DNA of 58,559 nt from Frankia nepalensis (GTDB lineage: Bacteria; Actinomycetota; Actinomycetes; Frankiales; Frankiaceae): NCBI RefSeq assembly GCF_016786325.1, contig NZ_JADWYU010000091.1, positions 1 to 58,559 of the forward strand. The letters run 5' to 3'. Shown in pieces: positions 52,626-58,559 of the stretch (positions are counted from its first letter, which is position 1; the number at the start of each line of letters is the position of its first letter). A program made the translations under genes and the position numbers. A model generated the notes under the pieces. It saw only the letters and a program-made list of their open reading frames with translations. It was not told where the DNA came from and searched no databases.

Positions 52626-53102
52626 CTACCCCTGCGCGCGCTCGTCGTGGCCGGGCCCGTCGGCGGGGCGGCGGACGACGAGCACGGGGCACGTCGCGTG
52701 GTGGATCACGGCCGTGCTCACGGAGCCGAGCAGCGCACCGACGAGGCCGCCGTGTCCCCGCGACCCGACTACCAGGAGATCGGCCTCCTTGCCCGCGTCG
52801 GTGAGGACCTTGGCCGCGGTGCCCTGGCGGATCTCGGCGCGCACGCCGTCCGGCGGACTGTCGCCGAACACGGCGGTCAGCGCCTGCCGCAGGCCCTCGC
52901 GGGCGGCCTCCTCCACGATGCCGGCGTCCAGGGGGATCGCCGGCAGGTAGGGGCCGGTGTAGGGCGGCTGCCAGGCCAGCAGCACGAGGAGCTCGGCGCC
53001 GCGCAGCTCGGCCTCGCTCGCGGCCCAGCGCAGGGCGTCGAGCGAGCCTTCCGAGCCGTCGGTGCCGGCGACGATCCGCCGCACCTCGGTGCCACTGGTC
53101 AT
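52626..53102 (-). CDS. Universal stress protein (UspA family)
   Basis: A 158-aa single-domain UspA protein. The N-terminal strand is VRRIVAGTDGSEGSLDALRW, and the ATP-binding signature is LLVVGSRGHGGLVGALLGSV with STAVIHHATCPVLVVR (G-2x-G-9x-G-S/T pattern), so nucleotide binding is expected. GGGAGG stands 6 nt before the ATG at 53102; the longer frame to 53411 has no support. Role in stress or dormancy is inferred from the family. Confidence 0.93.
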   Translation of the reverse strand: MTSGTEVRRIVAGTDGSEGSLDALRWAASEAELRGAELLVLLAWQPPYTGPYLPAIPLDAGIVEEAAREGLRQALTAVFGDSPPDGVRAEIRQGTAAKVLTDAGKEADLLVVGSRGHGGLVGALLGSVSTAVIHHATCPVLVVRRPADGPGHDERAQG

Positions 53103-53289
53103 GATGTTCCTCCCTGGTGGGCCGCGGTGGCGCCCTGCCCACTGAACGCTCCGTCTACTGAAGAGGCCTACAGAAGAGCTAACCCCGCCGGGATCCGGCC
53201 AAACCGGGACCGGTGGCCCATCAGCGTGGGCCCTTCGCGCCGCCCATGACCCGTCGCGCGGTCGGTCTGTCGCGCGCCGCCGCCGACCG

Positions 53290-54525
53290 TTATCCGCCGC
53301 CGACGACCGCGCCCGGCCGAGCCCCGGCCGGCAACGGCAACGGATCGGGCTCACCCAGATAGAAGCCCTGCGCCTGGTGGACGCCGATCTCGATGAGCAG
53401 GCGCAGCTCACCGGGCGTCTCCACGCCCTCGGCGAGCACCAGGCTGCCGATGTCCTCCGCGAAGTGGACCAGCGCCGCCGCCAGCGCCCGGCTGGCGGGA
53501 TCCGACTCGAGGCGGCCGGTCAGGCAGCGGTCCATCTTGATGCAGTCGGGGTGGAGCTCAAGCAACTGGTGCAACCCGGCGTAGCCGGCCCCGACGTCGT
53601 CGACGGCGGTGCGTGCCCCCTCGCGGCGCAGCGCGTCGAGGGCGAGGACGGTGGCCGGATAGTCGTCGATCCGGTCGTGCTCGGTGACCTCGACGATGAT
53701 CCGCTCCGCGGGGACCTGCCGGAGCAGATCGTGAAGGCCGTGGGAGACGACCGTCGCCGGGGAGGCGTTCACCGCGAGCACCTGGCCATCCGGCAGCAGA
53801 GGGAGCGCGCGAAACGCGTTCCTGATCGCGGCCAGCTCCAGGTCGACGCCGAGACCGACCGAGGCCGCGTCACGGAACCACTGCTCCGGACCGCCGGTGC
53901 CGGCCGGGAACCGGGCCAGCGCCTCGCCGCAGATCACCCTGAGCCCGGGCAGCTCGACGATGGGCTGGACGACCATGGCCGGGCCGCCGGAGTCGAGCAG
54001 CCCGCTGACGCGCCGCCAGATCTCGTCCCGGTCCCGCCACTCCAGGTTGGAGTCCCACAAGCAGTCGGCGAGCACATTCGCGAGCAGGGTCAGGAAGCCG
54101 GCGTCGCGGTCCCGCAGGTCGGGCTCGGGCCGCCGGCTGAGGCAGCCGAGCAGCCCGTAGAGAGTGCCGTCCCGGAGCACCACCGGCACCCCGATGTAAC
54201 TGCCGATGCCGATCTGCCTGATGACCTCGAGGTCGGCCGTCCTGGTCTCGTCCTGGACGCTCCTGATCACCCGCGGCGCGCGTTGCGCCATGACCCGGCC
54301 ACAGACGGTGCCCTCGACGCAGCTGATGAGGCCGGGGCTGAGCCCGAACGCGTCGGCCTCGCCGTCGACCTGCTCGACGGCGACCATGTTCCCGACCCGC
54401 CGGGCGAGCCAGCTGAGCTCCATGCCCAGCCGGTGCCGGGCGACGGAGAGCAGCCCGACTACCATCCCTTCGGCATCCGGGATCTCGCCTGGGCCGGGGA
54501 TGCGGCGCCGCTGAGGATGCGCCAT
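53290..54525 (-). CDS. GAF-EAL cyclic-di-GMP phosphodiesterase
   Basis: A 411-aa protein with an N-terminal GAF domain (about 20-165; RQIGIGSYIGVPVVLRDGTL, YGLLGCLSRR) and a C-terminal EAL domain. The catalytic set is complete: GEALAR (EAL motif), LAVNASPATV, IIVEVTEHD, AVDDVGAGYAG, CIKMDR, VLAEGVETPGEL and QAQGFYLGEP. It probably degrades cyclic-di-GMP under control of the GAF ligand. No GGDEF domain is attached. TACTTT 6 nt before the ATG at 54525 suggests a leaderless start. Confidence 0.92.
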   Translation of the reverse strand: MAHPQRRRIPGPGEIPDAEGMVVGLLSVARHRLGMELSWLARRVGNMVAVEQVDGEADAFGLSPGLISCVEGTVCGRVMAQRAPRVIRSVQDETRTADLEVIRQIGIGSYIGVPVVLRDGTLYGLLGCLSRRPEPDLRDRDAGFLTLLANVLADCLWDSNLEWRDRDEIWRRVSGLLDSGGPAMVVQPIVELPGLRVICGEALARFPAGTGGPEQWFRDAASVGLGVDLELAAIRNAFRALPLLPDGQVLAVNASPATVVSHGLHDLLRQVPAERIIVEVTEHDRIDDYPATVLALDALRREGARTAVDDVGAGYAGLHQLLELHPDCIKMDRCLTGRLESDPASRALAAALVHFAEDIGSLVLAEGVETPGELRLLIEIGVHQAQGFYLGEPDPLPLPAGARPGAVVGGG

Positions 54526-54650
54526 GACCACAAAGTACGCCGCCGGTCCGGTTACCGCATGTCCGGGGAGCGGCTACCGAAGGTGGTGAGTGGTGCTGTC
54601 GGCCGGATGCCGGTGACCGTTGGCACCGGCGGCGGTGAGGCGGCCGAAGC

Positions 54651-55217
54651 TCAGGGGCGGACGCGCAGCGCGTCCGCCAGGAGGTCGAGCAGGCGGCCGG
54701 CCTGGTCGCGGTCTCCCCGGTCGGCGGTCGCGAGGGACAGGCCGCTCAGCCCGACCAGCACGTCGTCCGGCGTCACGTCCGGACGCAGGGAGCCGGCCGA
54801 CGCGCCGGCCGCCAGCAGCGTCGCGACGGCCGTGGTCAGTCGGTCGCGGCTGTGCGCGAACGGGTCGCCGCCGGACGCGATGAGCGCGCGCAACGCGTCG
54901 GCCAGGCCGCGCTTGGTGGCCAGGTAGTCGACGAAACGGTCCATCCAGGCTCGGAGGGCCAGATCCGGTGGCATGGCGTCGAGCAGGTCGTCGACGGAGT
55001 CGGCCAGCCGGTCGAGCTCGTTGCGGTAGGCCGCGTCGATCAGCGCCTCGCGGGTCGGGAAGTGGCGGTACAGCGTGCCGATGCCCACGCCCGCCGCCTT
55101 CGCGATCGCCTCGAGTGGGACGTCCGGCCCATCGCGGGAGAACTCGCGGACGGCGACCTCCAGCAACCGTTCCCGGTTGCGCCGCGCGTCGGCGCGCAGC
55201 GGCCGCGTGGCCGTCAT
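54651..55217 (-). CDS. TetR-family repressor (divergent to SDR)
   Basis: A 188-aa regulator: LRADARRNRERLLEVAVREF, then LEAIAKAAGVGIGTLYRHFP and TREALIDAAYRNEL form the DNA-binding domain; the C-terminal SbtR-type domain holds LRAWMDRFVDYLATKRGLAD. It resembles the TetR protein at 51901 and may be a distant paralogue. GGGAGG lies 4 nt before the ATG at 55217 (the GTG at 55220 is too close). Two palindromes separate it from the divergent SDR gene. Confidence 0.92.
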   Translation of the reverse strand: MTATRPLRADARRNRERLLEVAVREFSRDGPDVPLEAIAKAAGVGIGTLYRHFPTREALIDAAYRNELDRLADSVDDLLDAMPPDLALRAWMDRFVDYLATKRGLADALRALIASGGDPFAHSRDRLTTAVATLLAAGASAGSLRPDVTPDDVLVGLSGLSLATADRGDRDQAGRLLDLLADALRVRP

Positions 55218-55238
55218 CACACCTCCCGAGGAATGAAG

Positions 55239-55288
55239 CGGAGGAGCCTCCGGTTACCTCTGCTGGAGAGACCGGAGGAACCTCCGGT
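55239..55288. promoter_or_regulatory. Paired palindromic operators between TetR and SDR genes
   Basis: Site 1: CGGAGG-AG-CCTCCG at 55239-55252. Site 2: ACCGGAGG-AA-CCTCCGGT at 55271-55288. Both are followed by GTTA-type sequence (CCTCCGGTTA occurs twice, 34 nt apart). Placement between divergent TetR and SDR genes makes them likely TetR operators. Confidence 0.7.
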
Positions 55289-55311
55289 TAACGGTACCGA
55301 GAGGAAGCCCC

Positions 55312-56250
55312 ATGAACGACCGGATCATCACGCCGTTCTCCGCCGAGTCGACCGCTGACGAGGTGATCAAGGGTATCGACCTCGCCGGCCGCCGCGTGGT
55401 CGTCACGGGCGCGGCCTCGGGCATCGGCGTCGAGACGGCGCGCGTGCTGGCCGGCGCCGGCGCCGAGGTGACACTCGCCGTCCGCGACGTCGGGGCGGGC
55501 GACCGGGTCGCCGCCGACATCACGGCCGCCACCGGCAACAAGCAGGTGCTGGTCGATCGGCTCGACCTCGCGGACCAGGCGTCGGTGTCGGCGTTCGCCG
55601 CCCAGTGGGACGGCCCGCTGGACATCCTGATCAACAACGCCGGCATCATGGCCTCGCCGCTGATGCGCACTCCCGAGGGCTGGGAGATGCAGTTCGCGAC
55701 CAACCACCTGGGCCACTTCGCCCTCACCACCGGCCTTCGGAGCGCGCTGGCCGCCGCCGGCGGCGCGCGCGTCGTGTCCGTCAGCTCGAGCGCGCATCAC
55801 CGCTCTCCCGTGGTGTTCGACGACATCCACTTCCTGCGCCGCCCATATGACCCGTTCGAGGCCTACGGGCAGTCCAAGACGGCCAACGTGCTGTTCGCCG
55901 TTGAGGCCAGCAAGCGGTGGGCCGCTGACGGGATCACGGTCAATGCCCTGATGCCTGGTGGCATTCGCACCAACCTGCAGCGCTATGTGCCCGACGAAGT
56001 GCTCGAGCAGCTGCGGGTCGCGGCGGGCGGCGGCGGCCTGAAGTGGAAGACCCCCGAGCAGGGGGCCGCCACCTCGGTTCTCGTCGCGACCTCACCGCTG
56101 CTCGACGGCGTCGGCGGCCGCTACTTCGAGGACTGCAACGAGGCCGAGGTCGGCGTGCTCAGCGCCCGCAACGGCGTCGCCCCGTTCGCCCTCGACCCCG
56201 ACGCCGCCGCCCGCCTGTGGGACGTCTCCCTCACCACCCTGGCCGGCTAG
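55312..56250 (+). CDS. Short-chain dehydrogenase/reductase under TetR control
   Basis: A 312-aa SDR of the same broad group as the one at 40609. Cofactor motif VVVTGAASGIGVETARVLAG, NNAGIM, Ser in VVSVSSSAHHRS, and YGQSKTANVLFAVEASKRWA for Tyr and Lys. The C-terminal region includes LMPGGIRTNLQRYVP and GVGGRYFEDCNEAEV. GAGAGGAAG lies about 6 nt before the ATG. Substrate unknown; the divergent TetR gene probably responds to it. Its stop overlaps the stop of the convergent DHFR-like gene by 4 nt. Confidence 0.93.
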   Translation: MNDRIITPFSAESTADEVIKGIDLAGRRVVVTGAASGIGVETARVLAGAGAEVTLAVRDVGAGDRVAADITAATGNKQVLVDRLDLADQASVSAFAAQWDGPLDILINNAGIMASPLMRTPEGWEMQFATNHLGHFALTTGLRSALAAAGGARVVSVSSSAHHRSPVVFDDIHFLRRPYDPFEAYGQSKTANVLFAVEASKRWAADGITVNALMPGGIRTNLQRYVPDEVLEQLRVAAGGGGLKWKTPEQGAATSVLVATSPLLDGVGGRYFEDCNEAEVGVLSARNGVAPFALDPDAAARLWDVSLTTLAG

Positions 56251-56810
56251 CGGACGACCTCGAAGACCTGCTTCTGGATGCCGTTGGCGTAGGCGTCGTG
56301 CTCCACCAGCTTCAGCATCGTCTTGTCCTTGTCAGCCGCGCTGAACAGCCGCTTCCCGGCGCCCAGCAGGACCGGGAACATCAGCAGGTGGTAGCGGTCG
56401 ACGAGTCCGGCGTCGGCCAGGCTCCTGGCCAGTGTCGCGCTTCCATGCACCGCGATCGGGCCGCCCTCGGTCTCCTTCAGCGCCGCGACCTCGTCGAGCG
56501 AGCGCAGGATCGTCGCCGGCCAGCGCGGATCGGCCTCGGCGAGAGTGGTGGACACGACGTACCGCGGCATCGCGTTGTAGCCCGCGAACTCCGTCATCGT
56601 GGGCCAGATCGGAGCGAACGCCTCATAACTGGTTCGACCCAGCAGCAATGCCGTGGTCTCCTCCTGCTCCCGGCCCTTGAGCTCATAGGCGGCAGGGTCG
56701 AAGTCGATGTCCTTGAAGGTCCAGCCGGTGTTCCGGTACCCCGTCTCCCCGCCGGGCGCCTCCACGACACCGTCGAGGGACACGAAGGCGGTCACGATCA
56801 GGGTGCGCAT
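56247..56810 (-). CDS. Dihydrofolate-reductase-like (RibD C-terminal) protein
   Basis: A 187-aa NADPH-binding fold protein: TLIVTAFVSLDGVVEAPGGE at the N-terminus, LLLGRTSYEAFAPIWPTMTE, YVVSTTLAEADPRWPATILR, IAVHGSATLARSLADAGLVD and YHLLMFPVLLGAGKRLF. This is the YwjB/YyaP-type subgroup, not true FolA. GAGGAGAG stands 5 nt before the ATG at 56810. It is convergent with the SDR gene with overlapping stops. The 290 nt upstream to the next start show no gene. Confidence 0.9.
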   Translation of the reverse strand: MRTLIVTAFVSLDGVVEAPGGETGYRNTGWTFKDIDFDPAAYELKGREQEETTALLLGRTSYEAFAPIWPTMTEFAGYNAMPRYVVSTTLAEADPRWPATILRSLDEVAALKETEGGPIAVHGSATLARSLADAGLVDRYHLLMFPVLLGAGKRLFSAADKDKTMLKLVEHDAYANGIQKQVFEVVR

Positions 56811-57097
56811 CTTGGCTCTCCTCTGCTGCGCCGCGGGCGTTCCGCCGCGCTGTGGTCGCGGACCCGCGCTCGGCTCCGGGTAGTCACAGATCAGACCGGC
56901 CGACACCCGGGAACTCATCGCCGGCGGTGAACCCGGCAGTCAGCCTAATGATCCGCCAGGTCCACTCGACGCGGGCCGGCGCGGTCCGCCCGACGGCGTC
57001 CAGCGGAGCGTCGGCCGGAGTGGCCAAAACGGTGACGGGCGCGCGTGACGGGGCAAATCCGGTCGACGAGGCGATCCATGTCTGTTCAGATCGGGAC

Positions 57098-57811
57098 GTG
57101 GATTCGGGCAAGCTGGCGCCTGGGGCGCGGTTGACGTTGGTGTTCGACGCGGACGACACACTGTGGGAGAACAACGTCCGCTTCGAACGGGTGATCGCCG
57201 ACTACCTGGAGTGGCTCGCGCATCCCACACTGGACCGGGCGGCGCTGTACGCGATGCTGATGGACATCGAGGCCGCGAACGCCGTCGTCCATGGCTACGG
57301 CAGCAAGGTGTTCCTGCGCAGCCTGCACGACCTGTTCGAACGGCTGCGGGAGCGGCCGGTCGACGCCCGGGAGCGCCGCGAGATCGACGAGCTCGCGGCC
57401 GCGCTGGCCGACCACCGCGTCGAGCTGATGCCGGGAGTCGCCGAGACACTGCGCGCGCTCGGGGAGCGCCACCAGCTCGCGCTGCTGACCAAGGGCGCGC
57501 CGGAGGAGCAGCAGGGCAAGATCGACGCGTCGGGACTTGCCGGGTACTTCCACCTCGGCACCCACATCGTGTGGGAGAAGGACGTCGATGCCTACCGAGG
57601 GCTCGCCGACCAGCTGGGTCTGGAGCCGGCGACGACCTGGATGATCGGGAACTCCGCGAAGTCGGACATCCTGCCCGCTCGCGGCGCCGGCTGGCGGGCG
57701 GTGCACATCCCGAACGAGAACGGCTGGGCGCTGGAGCACGCGGACCTCGACCCCGCCGACGCGGGCGTGCTGCGGCTGCCCTCCTTCACCGACCTCCTGC
57801 GTCACTTCTGA
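57098..57811 (+). CDS. HAD-family hydrolase
   Basis: A 237-aa haloacid dehalogenase-like phosphatase. Motif I is LTLVFDADDTLWENNVRF (nucleophile Asp then Asp), motif II LALLTKGAPEEQQGKI (Thr), motif III Lys in HIVWEKDVDAY and motif IV TWMIGNSAKSDILPARGAGW with Asn-Ser in place of the usual Gly-Asp before the final Asp. A helical cap lies between motifs I and II. It resembles YjjG-type nucleotidases. The start is uncertain: GTG 57098 has a GGGA too close, and the frame is open upstream to 56852. Confidence 0.85.
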   Translation: MDSGKLAPGARLTLVFDADDTLWENNVRFERVIADYLEWLAHPTLDRAALYAMLMDIEAANAVVHGYGSKVFLRSLHDLFERLRERPVDARERREIDELAAALADHRVELMPGVAETLRALGERHQLALLTKGAPEEQQGKIDASGLAGYFHLGTHIVWEKDVDAYRGLADQLGLEPATTWMIGNSAKSDILPARGAGWRAVHIPNENGWALEHADLDPADAGVLRLPSFTDLLRHF

Positions 57812-57879
57812 CGACGGCGGTCCCGCGAATCGCCCGCGGTTTCGGGCGTCAAACGACCGGCCCGGCGCGCACGCGTGGC

Positions 57880-57885
57880 TAGGGT
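57880..57885 (+). promoter_or_regulatory. -10 element of leaderless nitroreductase promoter
   Basis: TAGGGT, then TCCTGGC, then the GTG at 57893. Nearly the same string stands before the DUF3291 gene at 21246. Confidence 0.4.
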
Positions 57886-57892
57886 TCCTGGC

Positions 57893-58408
57893 GTGGAGAC
57901 CTGGGACGCCATCCGGGCGCGCCGTAATGTCCGCGTCTACCAGGACCGGGCGATTCCCGCCGAGGACCTCGACAGGGTCCTGGAGGCCGGCCGGCGCGCG
58001 CCGTCGGCCTCGAACCGGCAACGGTGGGACTTCGTGCTGGTCACGGACCGCGGGAAGCTCGTCGACCTGTCCACGGTCTGGCAGGGCGCGCGGCATCTCG
58101 CGGGAGCCGCGGCGGCGGTCGTGCTGGTCATCCCGGAGCCGGAGAGCGACCGGTTCCGGGTGATGGACCAGTTCGACCTCGGCCAGGCGACCATGATGAT
58201 GATGCTCGCCGCGACCGACCTGGGCATCGGGACCGGCCACTCGGCCGTCGGCGACCAGGACGAGTGCCGGCGGCTCCTCGGAGTCCCGCCGACGCACCAG
58301 TGCGCCCACATGATCGCGCTTGGTTATCCGTCCGAGCGACCGCTCGCCCCGCTCTCCCGCCCCGACCGCCGCCCGTTCGACGAGGTCGTCCACCGCGGCC
58401 ACTGGTAG
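57893..58408 (+). CDS. Nitroreductase-family FMN protein
   Basis: A 171-aa flavoprotein. The FMN-binding start TWDAIRARRNVRVYQDRAIP (the RRSxR-like motif), LEAGRRAPSASNRQRWDFVL and the middle QATMMMMLAATDLGIGTGHS match the family; the end has ALGYPSERPLAPLSRPDRRP and FDEVVHRG. It reduces nitro, quinone or similar groups with NAD(P)H, as a dimer. Leaderless start inferred; the in-frame start at 57875 lies before the -10-like hexamer. Confidence 0.9.
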   Translation: METWDAIRARRNVRVYQDRAIPAEDLDRVLEAGRRAPSASNRQRWDFVLVTDRGKLVDLSTVWQGARHLAGAAAAVVLVIPEPESDRFRVMDQFDLGQATMMMMLAATDLGIGTGHSAVGDQDECRRLLGVPPTHQCAHMIALGYPSERPLAPLSRPDRRPFDEVVHRGHW

Positions 58409-58527
58409 CCCGGCGGGCCAGGGCCGGGCGTCGCCCGGCGAGCCCACGGCACCCGGCGAGCCCACGTCGCCGACGGAGCTGACCGCCAACGTCCGCCCAC
58501 TCGCATGATCACCGATAGTGCCCCGGC

Positions 58528-58559
58528 GGGGTCGTGAACAGGATCCTGTTCACGACCCC
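58528..58559. terminator. Perfect 32-bp palindrome at the window end
   Basis: GGGGTCGTGAACAGGA (58528-58543) is followed directly by its reverse complement TCCTGTTCACGACCCC (58544-58559). It lies about 120 nt after the nitroreductase stop and reaches the last base, so it may extend further. It could be a terminator, an operator or a repeated extragenic element. Confidence 0.6.

Noticed and set aside
1-58559. tRNA, rRNA, phage genes, CRISPR, or a large secondary-metabolite cluster
   Set aside because: No sequence of these kinds was recognised; the TylF-type methyltransferase stands without synthases or glycosyltransferases.

Overview
The window is very GC-rich DNA with strong G/C bias at third codon positions, many GTG starts and several starts lying 6-7 nt after a -10-like hexamer (leaderless type). 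Together with the gene content (NarL-type sensor kinases, F420-type luciferase-like enzyme, MhuD-like protein, MMPL transporter, steroid oxidases, many TetR regulators) this points to a soil or plant-associated actinomycete. A Frankia-type genome is my best guess from protein style, but this is an inference and no rRNA or tRNA gene is present to confirm it.

Layout. 1-5600 holds decayed material (an unknown frameshifted ORF, the C-terminal end of a UvrD-like helicase), a membrane protein, a receiver / histidine kinase / LuxR regulator operon, and a broken integrase-type transposase. 5835-10930 is a complete high-affinity phosphate uptake operon (pstS-pstC-pstA-pstB) preceded by an 11-nt direct-repeat PHO-box-like site and followed by an OmpR-type regulator whose receiver domain has lost its phosphorylation residues. 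11000-14650 carries two ArsR-type regulators, a TylF-type O-methyltransferase, a 13-bp minisatellite, an unannotated 49-aa membrane peptide gene and a frameshifted small gene sharing short repeats with the peptide leader. 14650-20000 holds a secreted lipase with a duplicated C-terminal domain, its lipoprotein partner, and a rifampin phosphotransferase.

20000-31600 is mostly single-gene metabolism: quinone oxidoreductase, DUF3291, tandem SnoaL protein, VOC protein, GH128-like lipoprotein, thymidine phosphorylase, CBS protein, type II NADH dehydrogenase, PhoD alkaline phosphatase and a DUF4184 protein. 31800-35700 pairs a TetR regulator with a DHA2 efflux pump, followed by an ABC-type substrate-binding lipoprotein. 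36300-40190 is a two-gene steroid module: a ketosteroid delta-1-dehydrogenase-like flavoprotein and a type II cholesterol-oxidase-like protein, both with twin-arginine signals, behind a promoter overlapped by an inverted repeat.

40600-58559 contains two SDRs, an MhuD-like heme-degrading protein, a double VOC protein diverging from a SnoaL gene over overlapping promoters, membrane proteins, a methyltransferase, a GAF-LuxR regulator, an MMPL transporter fused in frame to a NUDIX remnant, two divergent TetR/enzyme pairs with clear palindromic operators, a universal stress protein, a GAF-EAL protein, a DHFR-like protein, a HAD hydrolase and a nitroreductase. The window ends on a perfect 32-bp palindrome.

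The best candidates for something undescribed are the phosphorylation-independent regulator tied to pst, the exported steroid-oxidising pair, the 49-aa peptide locus beside the methyltransferase, and the MMPL-NUDIX fusion.
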